A stretch of DNA of 64,000 nucleotides from Streptomyces varsoviensis. GTDB taxonomy: Bacteria > Actinomycetota > Actinomycetes > Streptomycetales > Streptomycetaceae. Both the position numbers and the translations under genes were made by a program. This document shows, piece by piece, positions 8,117-16,707 of the stretch; the stretch's first letter is position 1, and every line of letters begins with the position of its first letter. A model generated the notes under the pieces. That model saw only the letters and a list, made by a program, of their open reading frames with translations, ran no database searches and was not told where the DNA came from. The stretch covers positions 434,001-498,000 of the forward strand of contig NZ_JOBF01000001.1 of the NCBI RefSeq assembly GCF_000718635.1, given 5' to 3'.

Positions 8117-9264
8117 TCCGCGCCCGGGAATTCCTCGGCGCCGCCCTGAGCCGGGGCTTCGACTTCTACACCGGAGTCCCGTGCTCGTTCCTCACCCCGC
8201 TGATCAACGGCACCATCAGCCACCAGGAGCTGCGCTACGTCGGGGCGACCAGCGAGGGCGAGGCCGTCGCGCTGGCCACCGGGGCCTGGCTGGCAGGCCG
8301 GCAGCCCGTCGCGATGTGCCAGAACTCGGGGCTCGGGAACATGATCAACCCGCTCACCTCGCTGAGCCACCCGTTCCGCGTCCCGTTCCTGCTCGTGTGC
8401 ACCTGGCGAGGGCAGCCGGGCCTCAAGGACGAGCCGCAGCACGAGGTGATGGGCGGCGTCACACACGATCTGCTGACCACGATCCGCGTCCCGCACCGCC
8501 CGTTCCCGGACCGTCCCGAGCTGATCGAGCCCGCCCTGGACGAGGCCGTCAAGCTCATGGCCGACGGCGAACTGCCCACCGCGCTGATCATGCGGAAGGG
8601 CGCGGTCGCCCAGGACGAGCCCCTGGACCAGCCCCCGTACGCGCCCGGGCCGCGCGACACCGCGCTGGACGACCGCACCCGCGGCGGACCGCGGCCCGCG
8701 CGGCGGGACGTCCTGGAGTCCGTCCTGGCCGAGGTTCCGCCCGAGGCGGCCGTCATCGCGACCACCGGGAAGTGCGGGCGCGAACTGTTCGCCCTGGCCG
8801 ACCGGGAGCAGCACTTCTACCAGGTCGGCTCCATGGGCTGCGCCAGCGCCATGGCCCTCGGCGTCGCGCTGAACACGCCGCGTACGACCGTCGTGCTGGA
8901 CGGGGACGGCGCGGCGCTGATGAAAATGGGCAACATGGCGACCATCGGAGCCACCGCACCGCCCAACCTCGTCCACGTCATCCTCGACAACGGCGTCCAC
9001 GACTCGACCGGCGGGCAGGCCACGGTCTCCGCCGGGGTCGAGTTCGGCCGCGCCGCGCTCGCCTGCGGCTACCGGTCGGCCGCCGTCAGCGACGACACGG
9101 ACGGCTTCGCCGCGGCGTTCCGCACGGCCCTGGCCCGGCCGGGACCGCACCTGCTGCACGCCCGTATCGCCCCCGGCTCGCCGCCGGGGCTCGGCCGCCC
9201 CACCGTCACCCCGTACGAAGTGGCGCGCCGCTTCCGGCACTTCCTCGCCGTGGGGCCGCGGTGA
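8113..9264 (+). CDS. ppd: Phosphonopyruvate decarboxylase
   Basis: This 383-residue thiamine-diphosphate enzyme has the N-terminal pyrimidine-binding part (GVPCSFLTPLI, ATSEGEAVALA) and the C-terminal TPP-binding motif GDG at 264-266 (LDGDGAALMKMGN, then VILDN). It decarboxylates phosphonopyruvate to phosphonoacetaldehyde, pulling the unfavourable mutase equilibrium forward. The GTG start overlaps the pepM stop, and its own stop overlaps the next start (GTGA). The three genes therefore form one coupled unit. Confidence 0.95.
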   Translation: MIRAREFLGAALSRGFDFYTGVPCSFLTPLINGTISHQELRYVGATSEGEAVALATGAWLAGRQPVAMCQNSGLGNMINPLTSLSHPFRVPFLLVCTWRGQPGLKDEPQHEVMGGVTHDLLTTIRVPHRPFPDRPELIEPALDEAVKLMADGELPTALIMRKGAVAQDEPLDQPPYAPGPRDTALDDRTRGGPRPARRDVLESVLAEVPPEAAVIATTGKCGRELFALADREQHFYQVGSMGCASAMALGVALNTPRTTVVLDGDGAALMKMGNMATIGATAPPNLVHVILDNGVHDSTGGQATVSAGVEFGRAALACGYRSAAVSDDTDGFAAAFRTALARPGPHLLHARIAPGSPPGLGRPTVTPYEVARRFRHFLAVGPR

Positions 9265-10025
9265 CCTGGCTGACCGTGACGGCCGTGCTGACCAGCGGCG
9301 TACTGGCGGGGGTGATCAACACGGTGGTCGGCTCGGGCACCCTGGTGACCTTCCCCGTCCTGCTGGCCAGCGGCTATCCGCCCGTCCTCGCCAATATGTC
9401 GAACACCGTCGGGCTCGTGGCCGGGAACTTCAGCGGCGCGTACGGCTACCGGCACGAACTGCGCGGGCAGGTGCGCCGGGTCGCCCAGTTCGGCGCCGTC
9501 GCGCTCGTCGGCGCGGTCATCGGGGCCCTGGGCCTCGTCGTCCTGCCGCCGGCCGCCTTCGACGCCGTCGTCCCGGCGCTGGTCCTCCTCGCCACCCTGC
9601 TGGTGCTCCTCCAGCCGTGGCTCAAGCGGCGGCTCGGCGAACGCACCGAGAAGACCGCCGCCGGCGGCGGACCCGTCCTGTGGGCCGGGCTCTTCGTCGC
9701 CGGCCTCTACGGCGGCTACTTCGGGGCGGCGGCGGGGGTGATGCTGCTCGCCCTGTTCGGGCTGCTGCTCAACGAGAACATCCAGCGCCTCAACGGCATC
9801 AAGAACGTCTGCATCGGACTGGTCAACGCGGCCGCCGCCGTGGTCTTCGTCATCATCGCGACGATCGCCTGGCTTCCCGCGCTCCTCCTCATGGTGGGCT
9901 CCTTCATCGGCGGCAGGATCGGCGCCCGCACGGCGCGCCGCATGCCGCCGGCGGTACTGCGCGGCTGCGTGGTCACGGTCGGCCTCACGGCCACGGCCGT
10001 GCTGATCCTGCGCCGGTGGGCCTGA
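9261..10025 (+). CDS. TauE/SafE family membrane exporter
   Basis: The 254-residue protein is mostly hydrophobic with about eight predicted membrane segments. It has the two repeated family signatures: GVINTVVGSGTLVTFPVLL near the N-terminus and GGYFGAAAGVMLLALFG in the middle. TauE/SafE proteins move anions such as sulfite and sulfoacetate, and are often the exporter gene in phosphonate clusters. The start overlaps the ppd stop (GTGA). It is the last + strand gene of the unit; the P450 gene converges on it after 26 bases. Export of the phosphonate product is inferred. Confidence 0.85.
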   Translation: MTWLTVTAVLTSGVLAGVINTVVGSGTLVTFPVLLASGYPPVLANMSNTVGLVAGNFSGAYGYRHELRGQVRRVAQFGAVALVGAVIGALGLVVLPPAAFDAVVPALVLLATLLVLLQPWLKRRLGERTEKTAAGGGPVLWAGLFVAGLYGGYFGAAAGVMLLALFGLLLNENIQRLNGIKNVCIGLVNAAAAVVFVIIATIAWLPALLLMVGSFIGGRIGARTARRMPPAVLRGCVVTVGLTATAVLILRRWA

Positions 10026-10051
10026 CGCCGCGGAGATCCGTCAGAAGCGCC

Positions 10052-11332
10052 CTAGACCAAAGTGACCTCGACGGGGAGTTCCTTGAGGCCGTTGACGAAG
10101 TTGGAGCGGACGCGGCGGGGGGCGGCCGTGAGGCGGATGTCGGCGAGGCGCGGGAGCAGTTCCTCGAACATGACGCGCAGCTCCAGGCGGGCCAGCGAGG
10201 CTCCCAGGCAGAAGTGCGGGCCGCCCTTGCCGAAGGTGAGGTGGTCGTTGGGGGAGCGGGTGACATCGAAGCGGTACGGCTCCTCGAACACCGTCTCGTC
10301 GCGGTTGCCGGACGCGAACCACAGGACGACCTTCTCGCCCTCGGCGACGCGCCGGCCGCCCAGCTCGGTGTCGCGGGTCGCCGTGCGCCGGAAGTGGTGG
10401 ACGGGGGAGGCCCAGCGCAGGAACTCCTCGACCGCGCCCGGCATCAGGGACGGGTCCCGGCGCAGCCGCTCCCGCTGCTCCGGGTGGTCGATCAGCGCGA
10501 GCATGGCGTGCGAGATGGCGTGCCGGGTGGTCTCGTTGCCCGCGACGACCAGCAGCAGGAAGTAGTTGTCGAAGTCCCGCTCGGAGAGGGCCACCCCGTC
10601 GGACGGCGGCTGGTCGACGAGCCGGCTCACCAGGTCCTCGCCGCCGCCGCCCGCGCGCCGCGCGGCCAGCTCCCGGCCGTACGCGAAGACCTCCAGCGCC
10701 GCCGGGCTGCGGAACGGCAGGTCGCGGTAGCGCTCGCTCTCCTCGGTGCCGAGCAGCACGTCCGCGTAGTCGGGGTCGGTGTTGCCGATGATGCGGTTGC
10801 CCCAGTCGATGAGCCGCGGGGTGTCGTGCTCGGGGACGCCGAGCATGCGGGCGAGGACGTTGATGGGGAAGTCGGCCGCGATCTCCCGGACGAAGTCGAA
10901 GCGGCTCCCCTTGGCGAGCGCCGTGTCCAGGGTCCGCGCGGTCAGGCCGCGCAGGAACACCTCGTACGCGGCGACGGCGCGCGGGGTGAACTGCCGCTGG
11001 AGCAGCCGGCGCATGGCCCGGTGGCGCGGGCCGTCGGTCTCCAGGAGGGAGCGGCGCATCTCGCGGTGCTCCTCGTCGACCTCTTCGAGGTTGGTGAATG
11101 CGGTGGAGGTGAACGTCTCGGGGTCGCTGCCGGCCCGCACGATGTCGGCGTGCCGGGTCACGGCCCAGAAGCCGCTGCCCGGCGCGGGCTCCGACTGCCA
11201 GTGGACGGGGTCCTCGCGGCGCAGCGTGTCGTACATCCGCCAGGGCAGCTCGCCGTCGGTGAAGTTGTCGTGGTCGGTGAGGTCGACCGCGTCGAGGGGC
11301 AGCGGTTCGGGTGCGGTGGACGTGACGGTCAT
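10052..11332 (-). CDS. Cytochrome P450
   Basis: This 426-residue bacterial class I P450 has the I-helix motif VAGNETTRH, the ExxR pair in EEFLRWASP, and the haem loop FGKGGPHFCLG with the axial cysteine at about residue 375. The sequence resembles actinobacterial CYP124/125-like hydroxylases, but the substrate cannot be read. I chose ATG at 11332, giving MTVTSTAPEP, because the longer frame upstream overlaps the preceding ligase gene. It lies 110 bases downstream of the glutamine-synthetase-like gene and is probably cotranscribed from the operator-bearing promoter at 12,9xx. No ferredoxin or reductase gene is nearby. Confidence 0.93.
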   Translation of the reverse strand: MTVTSTAPEPLPLDAVDLTDHDNFTDGELPWRMYDTLRREDPVHWQSEPAPGSGFWAVTRHADIVRAGSDPETFTSTAFTNLEEVDEEHREMRRSLLETDGPRHRAMRRLLQRQFTPRAVAAYEVFLRGLTARTLDTALAKGSRFDFVREIAADFPINVLARMLGVPEHDTPRLIDWGNRIIGNTDPDYADVLLGTEESERYRDLPFRSPAALEVFAYGRELAARRAGGGGEDLVSRLVDQPPSDGVALSERDFDNYFLLLVVAGNETTRHAISHAMLALIDHPEQRERLRRDPSLMPGAVEEFLRWASPVHHFRRTATRDTELGGRRVAEGEKVVLWFASGNRDETVFEEPYRFDVTRSPNDHLTFGKGGPHFCLGASLARLELRVMFEELLPRLADIRLTAAPRRVRSNFVNGLKELPVEVTLV

Positions 11333-11442
11333 GGGCCTGTCCTTCGAGGCGGGCGGGCGGGCGGCGGGCGCCGGGCTGGGGGCCGCGGGGGAGCGGGTGC
11401 GGTGGGCCGCGCCGCGGCCGGGCGGCGGCAGCGGACGGCCCG

Positions 11443-12816
11443 TCAGATGAGCGCCGCGTACTCCTTGAACTCCCAGTCGGTGACGTACTGCTGGAACCGC
11501 TCGATCTCGTTGCGCTTGTACGCGAGGAACGAGCGGGTGAAGTCGGCCCCCAGCACCTCCGTCAGGTCGGCGTCGGCCTCCAGCGCGTCGAGCGCCGCGC
11601 CGAGCGTGCCCGGCAGCCGGGCCGCGGTGCCCTCCTGGTAGCCGTAGCCGCGCAGCGGCTCGGGCGGCTCCCGCTTCTCCCGCAGGCCGAGCCCCACCGC
11701 GGCGACCATGCCCGCGACGGCGAGATAGGGGTTGGCCGTGGCGTCGCCGAGGCGCAGTTCCAGCCGGGTGCCGTCGCCGCGCTCCGGCGGTACGCGCACC
11801 ATCGCGCTGCGGTTGTCCAGTCCCCAGTCGATCAGCCAGGGGGCGAGGGTGTCGGGGCCGAAGCGCTTGTAGGAGTTGATGGTCGGGTTGAGCAGCGCGG
11901 TGAGCGCGGGCGCGTGGGCGAGGACGCCGGCGATGGCGTGCCGCGCGGTGCCGGAGAGCCCGTGCGCGTCGGCGTCCCCGTCGGCGCGGCCTTCGAAGAC
12001 GTTGCGGTCGTCCGCGTCGACCATCGACAGGTGCAGATGGAAGCCGGAGCCGCCCTCCTCGTTGAAGGGCCGGGCCATGAAGGTCGCCAGCCGCCCTTCC
12101 GTGCGGGCGATCTCCTTGACGGCCGACTTGAAGCGGAACGCGCGGTCGGCGGCGTCGAGCGCCGCCGAGTGGTCGAGGTTGATCTCGAACTGGCCGCTGC
12201 CGAACTCGCGGTTGCCGGCCGTCGCGCCGATCCCCAGCCCCTTCAAGTGCCGCAGGGTGCGCAGCAGATGGCCGTCCGGGTCGCCGCGCAGCCCCGCGCT
12301 GTAGACGTTGCCGGGGGCCCGCCCGTACGGCGACCAGCCGGTGGCCGAGGACGCGTCCCGCTCGCACAGGTAGTACTCCAGCTCGGGGCCGATCACCGCG
12401 CGCGGTCCCTCGGCGGTCCGCCCAAGGACGCCGCGCAGCAGGTCGCGCGGGGATTCGGTGGCCGCCTCTCCGGTCGCCGGGTCCACGGCGTCGCCCAGGC
12501 ACCAGGCGACGCCGGGCTCCCAGGGCAGGGCGCACAGGGTCTCCAGGTCGGGGCGGACCGAGATGTCCGGCATGCCCGCGGCCAGGCCGCCGGGCATGGG
12601 GACGACATCGCTCTGCGGGCTGGTGTGGTAGACGGCGCGGCAGAACGTCAGGCCACTGCGGACGGCGGCCGGCAGATGGTCGACGAGGACGTCGCGGGCG
12701 CGGTCGGCGCCCAGCAGATCGGGGTAGACGACGCGCACCACGTCGATGTCCTGTGCGCGCAGCGCCGTGACGGCCTGCTGGGCCCGGTCGTCGTGGGCGG
12801 GGCTTGTGTCGGTCAC
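11443..12816 (-). CDS. Glutamine-synthetase-like gamma-glutamyl-amine ligase
   Basis: The protein has 457 residues from a GTG start chosen because AGGAAGG lies 9 bases upstream. It has the N-terminal beta-grasp region, the catalytic segments GPELEYYL, NREFGSGQFEIN and GSGFHLHLSM, and the ATP-site region SYKRFGPDTLAP with NRSAMVRVP. It resembles GlnA-like enzymes that ligate glutamate to amines (PuuA, Streptomyces GlnA3/GlnA4, aniline ligases) more than housekeeping GlnA. Gamma-glutamylation of an amine fits the PuuD-like hydrolase and PuuC-like dehydrogenase of the same regulon. The amine is unknown. A MarR-type operator lies about 110 bases upstream. Confidence 0.9.
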   Translation of the reverse strand: MTDTSPAHDDRAQQAVTALRAQDIDVVRVVYPDLLGADRARDVLVDHLPAAVRSGLTFCRAVYHTSPQSDVVPMPGGLAAGMPDISVRPDLETLCALPWEPGVAWCLGDAVDPATGEAATESPRDLLRGVLGRTAEGPRAVIGPELEYYLCERDASSATGWSPYGRAPGNVYSAGLRGDPDGHLLRTLRHLKGLGIGATAGNREFGSGQFEINLDHSAALDAADRAFRFKSAVKEIARTEGRLATFMARPFNEEGGSGFHLHLSMVDADDRNVFEGRADGDADAHGLSGTARHAIAGVLAHAPALTALLNPTINSYKRFGPDTLAPWLIDWGLDNRSAMVRVPPERGDGTRLELRLGDATANPYLAVAGMVAAVGLGLREKREPPEPLRGYGYQEGTAARLPGTLGAALDALEADADLTEVLGADFTRSFLAYKRNEIERFQQYVTDWEFKEYAALI

Positions 12817-12926
12817 CCTGGCCAGCCTTCCTGCGGGGCGTGTTCGCGGGCTCGTTCGGCGATGCGCGGCGGGCTCACCCGGCGGCTCGCGGGTTCGTTC
12901 TGCGGTTCGCGGGCTCACTCGGAAAA

Positions 12927-12946
12927 TCGTTTGGGGTCGAACAATA
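12927..12946. promoter_or_regulatory. MarR-type operator site 1 (ligase-P450 promoter)
   Basis: The bases TCGTTTGGGGTCGAACAAT form an imperfect inverted repeat matching the consensus ATCGTTTGGGCTCAAACGAT found at seven other island positions. It lies in the divergent gap between the ligase gene (-) and the acetoacetate-decarboxylase-like gene (+), on the ligase side. Confidence 0.75.
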
Positions 12947-13030
12947 TGAAGGGGCCGGGTGCCGCGCAAGGGGTCGCGGCGAATCGGCGGCGATCCGGGT
13001 CCGCCCGTGACAACGCGGGGCCCAGGTCAT

Positions 13031-13050
13031 AACGTACGGGTCCAAACGAT
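13031..13050. promoter_or_regulatory. MarR-type operator site 2 (decarboxylase-family gene promoter)
   Basis: AACGTACGGGTCCAAACGAT is the second copy of the operator in this divergent gap. The right half, CCAAACGAT, is perfect and the left half is weaker. It lies 31 bases before the GTG of the acetoacetate-decarboxylase-like gene. Confidence 0.72.
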
Positions 13051-13080
13051 TAGTCCGGCGAGGAACCCGAGGAGTCCGCT

Positions 13081-13887
13081 GTGCCCACCGTGCCGACCGT
13101 CCGAGGCTTCTTCCCGCCCAAGACCGCCACCGGGCGGGCGTCGCTGATCCCCGCCCCGCCCTGGCACTACTCGGGCGACCTGCTCACCATCGAATACCGC
13201 ACCGACCCCGCCCGCGTCCGCGAACTCCTGCCCGCGCCGCTCGCCCCCGCGGCCGAGGACCCCGGCGCCGTCGCGCTGATCTGGGCCGACTGGCAGTCCT
13301 GCGGCGCCGGGAAGGAGGAACTGCTCGACCCCGTGCGCGGCCAGTACAAGGAGTGCTTCGCCGTCGTCCGGTGCGACTACCGCGGCCGTACGTACTCCCG
13401 CTGCGTCCACATCTGGGTCGACAAGGACTTCGCCCTCGCCCGCGGCATCCACCAGGGCTACCCGAAGAAGCTCGGCTCCATCCACCTCACCAGGCCCCAC
13501 CCGTACGGGCCGGCGCCCCGCATCGAGCCCGGAGCCGTCTTCGGCGCGACCCTCGCGGCCGGGGACCGGCGGCTCGCGCAGGCCGTCGCCACGCTGCGCG
13601 AGCCCTCGGAGACGGGCGGCTTCGTCAACGGCCACCCGATGGCCCACCACCGCTGGCTGCCCTCCATCGACGGCACCGGGCTCGCCCTCGACGAACTCGT
13701 CGAAAGCGGCGCCGCGTCCTTCGAGGCCGGCCCGGCCTGGGCCGCCGACGCCGACCTCGAACTCTTCGACTCGCCCACGGAGGAACTCGCGTCCCTCACC
13801 GTCGAGGAGCCGATCGGGGCGTACTACCGGCAGGTGGGCGTGGTGTGGGACGGGGGGACGCTGCTGGAGCGGGGCGGGGGCGAGTAG
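13081..13887 (+). CDS. Acetoacetate decarboxylase family protein
   Basis: This 268-residue protein has the ADC fold signatures: the early PAPPWHYSGDLLTIEYRTD segment and the double lysine GYPKKLGSIHLTR around residue 130, where the Schiff-base lysine of true acetoacetate decarboxylase lies. C-terminal residues VEEPIGAYYRQVGVVWDGGTLLE end the family domain. Members act on short acyl or keto acids, often as hydratases or cyclases rather than decarboxylases, so the reaction is uncertain. The GTG start has GAGGAG about 8 bases upstream. An operator precedes it, placing it in the MarR regulon with the aromatic-degradation genes. Confidence 0.88.
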   Translation: MPTVPTVRGFFPPKTATGRASLIPAPPWHYSGDLLTIEYRTDPARVRELLPAPLAPAAEDPGAVALIWADWQSCGAGKEELLDPVRGQYKECFAVVRCDYRGRTYSRCVHIWVDKDFALARGIHQGYPKKLGSIHLTRPHPYGPAPRIEPGAVFGATLAAGDRRLAQAVATLREPSETGGFVNGHPMAHHRWLPSIDGTGLALDELVESGAASFEAGPAWAADADLELFDSPTEELASLTVEEPIGAYYRQVGVVWDGGTLLERGGGE

Positions 13888-13908
13888 CGCCCCCGAGGGA
13901 GCCGATGT

Positions 13909-13929
13909 GCCCGTACGGCCGGTACGGGC
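13909..13929. terminator. Bidirectional hairpin between convergent genes
   Basis: GCCCGTAC and GTACGGGC form an 8-bp perfect stem with a 5-base loop in the 70-base gap between the converging decarboxylase-family and SDR genes. There is no T-run, as is common in Streptomyces. Confidence 0.5.
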
Positions 13930-13957
13930 CGTCCCCGCGGAGCGCGTCCCCCGCGGC

Positions 13958-14764
13958 TCACCGCGGGGCGAGCGTGAAGTCGAACGGGACGCGCCCCGCG
14001 TCGACCATGGTCAGGCCGCCGTCCACCGCCAGCGTCGCCCCGTTCACATACGACGACCGCGGCCCCAGCAGCCACAGCACGGCGTCCGCGACCTCCTCGG
14101 CCAGCGCCGCGCGCCGCTGCGGCACCAGCGCCGTGGCCCGCGCGTACGCGGCGTCCAGCCGGGCCTCGCCGCCCAACTCCCGCATCTCCTCGTCGGCCAT
14201 CTCGGTACGCGTCCAGCCCGGACAGACCGTGTTGGCACGCACCCCGCGCGGCCCGAACTCCGTCGCGATGACGCTCGTCAGCATGGCGGCCCCGGCCTTG
14301 GACGCCGCGTACGCGCCCGCGCCCGTGGCGGCCCGCAGCCCGGCGACGGAGCCCACGGTCACGAACGCGCCGCGCGCGGCGGCGAGATGCGGCAGGGCCG
14401 CGCGGGCCAGCAGGAAGACCGCCGTGAGATTGGTGCGCAGTGTGACGTCCCAGTCCTCGTCGCTGAGGTCGAGCAGGCCGCCGGGGCGGATGGTCCCGGC
14501 GTTCGCGACCACGCCGTCCAGTCGGCCGTGGTCGCGCACCACGGCCGCGACCAGATCGTCGACGTCGCCGCGTACGGTCACGTCGGCGACGTACGGCGTC
14601 GCGCCGCACGCGTCCGCGACCTCGCCGAGCGCGTCGGCGCGCCGGGCGCACACCGCGACGCGGGCCCCGTCCCGCGCGCCGCGCGCGGCGACGGCCGCGC
14701 CGATCCCGCTGCTGGCCCCGGCCACGAGCAGGACGGGCGGCCGGGGGCCGGAGGGCTGGTTCAT
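13958..14764 (-). CDS. Short-chain dehydrogenase/reductase
   Basis: This 268-residue classical SDR has the cofactor motif GASSGIGAAVAARG near the N-terminus, NAG in VVANAGTIRPGG, the catalytic Ser in VTVGSVAGL, and YxxxK in AYAASKAGA. The end VNGATLAVDGGLTM is typical of FabG-like members. R18/R33-like positions after the first strand (CARRADAL) suggest NADP. ATG at 14764 is preceded by GGGAG. It is divergent from the marR gene with an operator in between, so it belongs to the regulon and probably oxidises or reduces an alcohol or ketone intermediate. Confidence 0.92.
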   Translation of the reverse strand: MNQPSGPRPPVLLVAGASSGIGAAVAARGARDGARVAVCARRADALGEVADACGATPYVADVTVRGDVDDLVAAVVRDHGRLDGVVANAGTIRPGGLLDLSDEDWDVTLRTNLTAVFLLARAALPHLAAARGAFVTVGSVAGLRAATGAGAYAASKAGAAMLTSVIATEFGPRGVRANTVCPGWTRTEMADEEMRELGGEARLDAAYARATALVPQRRAALAEEVADAVLWLLGPRSSYVNGATLAVDGGLTMVDAGRVPFDFTLAPR

Positions 14765-14897
14765 GGGGAACTCCCTGTCACGAGAAGGTGTTTGACGAAG
14801 CGGTACGGGCGCGGCGCGGCCGGTGCGCCGGGCGAGGGGCGGAGGAAGCGGTTCCGGGCGGAAGGGGGACGGCGGGGCCGCCGGGACGGGCCGGGTT

Positions 14898-14917
14898 ATC
14901 GTTTGAGTCCGTAAGGG
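14898..14917. promoter_or_regulatory. MarR-type operator site 3 (SDR/marR divergent promoter)
   Basis: ATCGTTTGAGTCCGTAAGGG keeps a perfect left half of the consensus while the right half is poor. It lies between the divergently transcribed SDR and marR genes, where an autoregulatory site is expected. Weaker binding than at the other sites is inferred. Confidence 0.55.
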
Positions 14918-15022
14918 TCGCGAACGGCAACGGTCGTACGGGCGCGGACGCGGCCCGGCACGGCGCGCCGGGGGCCCGACGGGGGTTCGCGGGAAGCGGC
15001 GAGAGATGCGGGAGAACACGAC

Positions 15023-15598
15023 GTGACGGTGCACCGTTCCATCCGTGAGACCGAGCGGGCCGTGCGGGCCAAGCTGGGCGACACGCCGATCCGGCACGAG
15101 CAGATGGTCGCGGTGGCGAACATCTACCGCGCCGCCGCGGCCGTGCGCCAGCACTTCGAGAACTCCGTGCTGCGCGGGGCCGAACTGACGTGGACCTCGT
15201 TCGTCGTCCTGTGGGTCGTATGGATCTGGGGCGAGATGGAGACCCGCTACGTCGCCGAGGAGGCGGGCATCTCCAAGGGCACCCTCACCGGCGTCTCCCG
15301 CACGCTCCAGAACCGCGGCCTCCTCGAACGCGCCGGCCACCCCACCGACGGCCGCCTGGTGCTGCTGCGGCTGACGGACAAGGGCGAGGAGCTGATGGCC
15401 GAGGTCTTCCCCGCCTTCAACGCCGAAGAGGTCTTCGTCGCCGAGCGCCTCACCGACAAGGAGTGCGGCACCCTCGCCGACCTCCTCCGTAAGATCGTCA
15501 CCCAGACGGAGGAACACGGCGAGGAACGCCGCCTCGCCCTCCTCAACGGCGCCGACCCGCGCCCGCGCCGCAGCGGCCGACGGCCCGCGCGGGGCTGA
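15023..15598 (+). CDS. MarR family transcriptional regulator, probable island regulator
   Basis: This 191-residue winged-helix protein has an N-terminal dimer helix region and the DNA-recognition segment YVAEEAGISKGTLTGVSRTLQ (helix-turn-helix, about residues 73-93). The wing HPTDGRLVLLRLT and the C-terminal dimerisation helices follow. HpaR, the known regulator of homoprotocatechuate genes, is also MarR type. As the only regulator inside the island it is the best candidate for the eight TTTGGG-N-CAAAC palindromes. A repressor released by an aromatic acid is inferred. The start is GTG with GGGAG about 12 bases upstream. Confidence 0.9.
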   Translation: MTVHRSIRETERAVRAKLGDTPIRHEQMVAVANIYRAAAAVRQHFENSVLRGAELTWTSFVVLWVVWIWGEMETRYVAEEAGISKGTLTGVSRTLQNRGLLERAGHPTDGRLVLLRLTDKGEELMAEVFPAFNAEEVFVAERLTDKECGTLADLLRKIVTQTEEHGEERRLALLNGADPRPRRSGRRPARG

Positions 15599-15912
15599 GC
15601 GGCCATTCGCCGGGCGCGGCGCGTCGCTTGGGCACGGTCCCCCGCCGGCGCCCGCTCGGCGGGCGGGGCACGGCCCGGCGGCGGCGCCGGTGCCAATTCC
15701 TGGCTTGCTGCCGGTGCCCGGCTCGCGGGCTGGTTCCGACCCGCAGCCGAAGCCGGGACTACCGCCGGTGGCCGGCCTGTTGCCGGTGTCCGGTCCGCCG
15801 CGGGAGTCTGGTCGGCTGCCGGGGCCCGGCCAGTCGCCGGCGTCCTGGCCGACTACGCCGTGGGCGGGGCCGTCCTCGGGGCCCGGCTTGTCGCCGGCGC
15901 CCCGCCCGCCCC
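15599..15912. other. Intergenic region with degenerate GC-rich repeats
   Basis: These 314 bases between marR and the convergent puuD-like gene have no credible gene. They contain degenerate copies of a TTGCCGGTGYCCGG-like element and Gly/Pro-only reading frames. No other structure was recognised. Confidence 0.5.
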
Positions 15913-16707
15913 TCAGGGCAGCCGCCCGTTGTTCGCGGGTGACGGCAGTCGGGCACGGCTCGCCGTGACCAGGGCGTTGAAGAGGCCCTGTTGGGCGGGG
16001 TTCGAGTCGGCGGTGTCCTCGGGGTGCCATTGGACGGCGGCGAACCAGGCGTGGTGGCGCGGTAGTTCGAGGGCTTCGATGGTGCCGTCCTCGGCGCGGC
16101 CGGTGACGGCGAGCCCGGCGCCGAGCCGGTCCGCGCACTGGTGGTGGTAGCACGAGACCTCCACTTCCCGGCCGCCCCCGGCGGGACCGGCGGCCGGGCC
16201 CGCGGGCCCCATGGCGGTCGCAACCGCCGAGCCCGCCGTGAGCGTGACGCGGTGCACGCGGTGCCGGTGGTCGGCGCGGTCGCCGCCCATGTCCTGGCGG
16301 AGCGTGCCGCCCAGGGCGACGTTGACGACCTGGAGGCCGCGGCAGACGGCCAGCAGCGGCAGCCCGGCCGCCAACGCGTGCCGCGCGACCGCGAGGTCGA
16401 ACGCGTCCTGTTCGGCGTCGACGTCGTAGACCCGGTCGTGGACCGCGGCGTCCGCGGCGTACAGCCGCGGCGCCACGTCACCGCCGCCCGGCAGCAGCAC
16501 CCCGTCGCAGCGGGCCAGCCGCTCGGCCGCCTCCTCCGGCGGCCCGGGGTGCATCATGAACGGCTCGCCCCCGGCCCGCAGGACTGCCTCGGACAGCGCC
16601 CGGGCGGTGACCACGGCTCCGTAGCGCAGGGCGGACGCGGTGGCGGAGAAGCGCTGGGGGAGGGCGATGAGGGGTCGGCGCGGGCGATCGCGGCGCGCGG
16701 CCGTCAC
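15913..16707 (-). CDS. puuD: Class I glutamine amidotransferase-like hydrolase (PuuD-like, peptidase C26)
   Basis: This 264-residue peptidase C26 family protein has LLPGGGDVAP, the nucleophile C122 in LLAVCRGLQ, and the His-Glu pair H228/E230 in VQWHPED, so the catalytic triad is complete. In the Puu pathway PuuD hydrolyses gamma-glutamyl-aminobutyrate; related proteins hydrolyse other gamma-glutamyl amides. Here it would release glutamate from the product made by the ligase at 11443-12816. The GTG start at 16707 overlaps the stop of the dehydrogenase gene (GTGA), so the two are translated together. The upstream open frame continues far into that gene and was not used. Confidence 0.88.
   Translation of the reverse strand: MTAARRDRPRRPLIALPQRFSATASALRYGAVVTARALSEAVLRAGGEPFMMHPGPPEEAAERLARCDGVLLPGGGDVAPRLYAADAAVHDRVYDVDAEQDAFDLAVARHALAAGLPLLAVCRGLQVVNVALGGTLRQDMGGDRADHRHRVHRVTLTAGSAVATAMGPAGPAAGPAGGGREVEVSCYHHQCADRLGAGLAVTGRAEDGTIEALELPRHHAWFAAVQWHPEDTADSNPAQQGLFNALVTASRARLPSPANNGRLP

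Noticed and set aside
9617..11641. 674-residue + strand frame over the P450 gene
   Set aside because: Its sequence is the complement of the P450 coding region, Arg/Gly/Ala-rich, and starts inside the TauE gene.
13958..16153. 731-residue minus frame continuing through the marR and puuD genes
   Set aside because: Only the SDR part (to 14764) has homology motifs; the rest is opposite the MarR gene and runs into Gly/Pro repeats.
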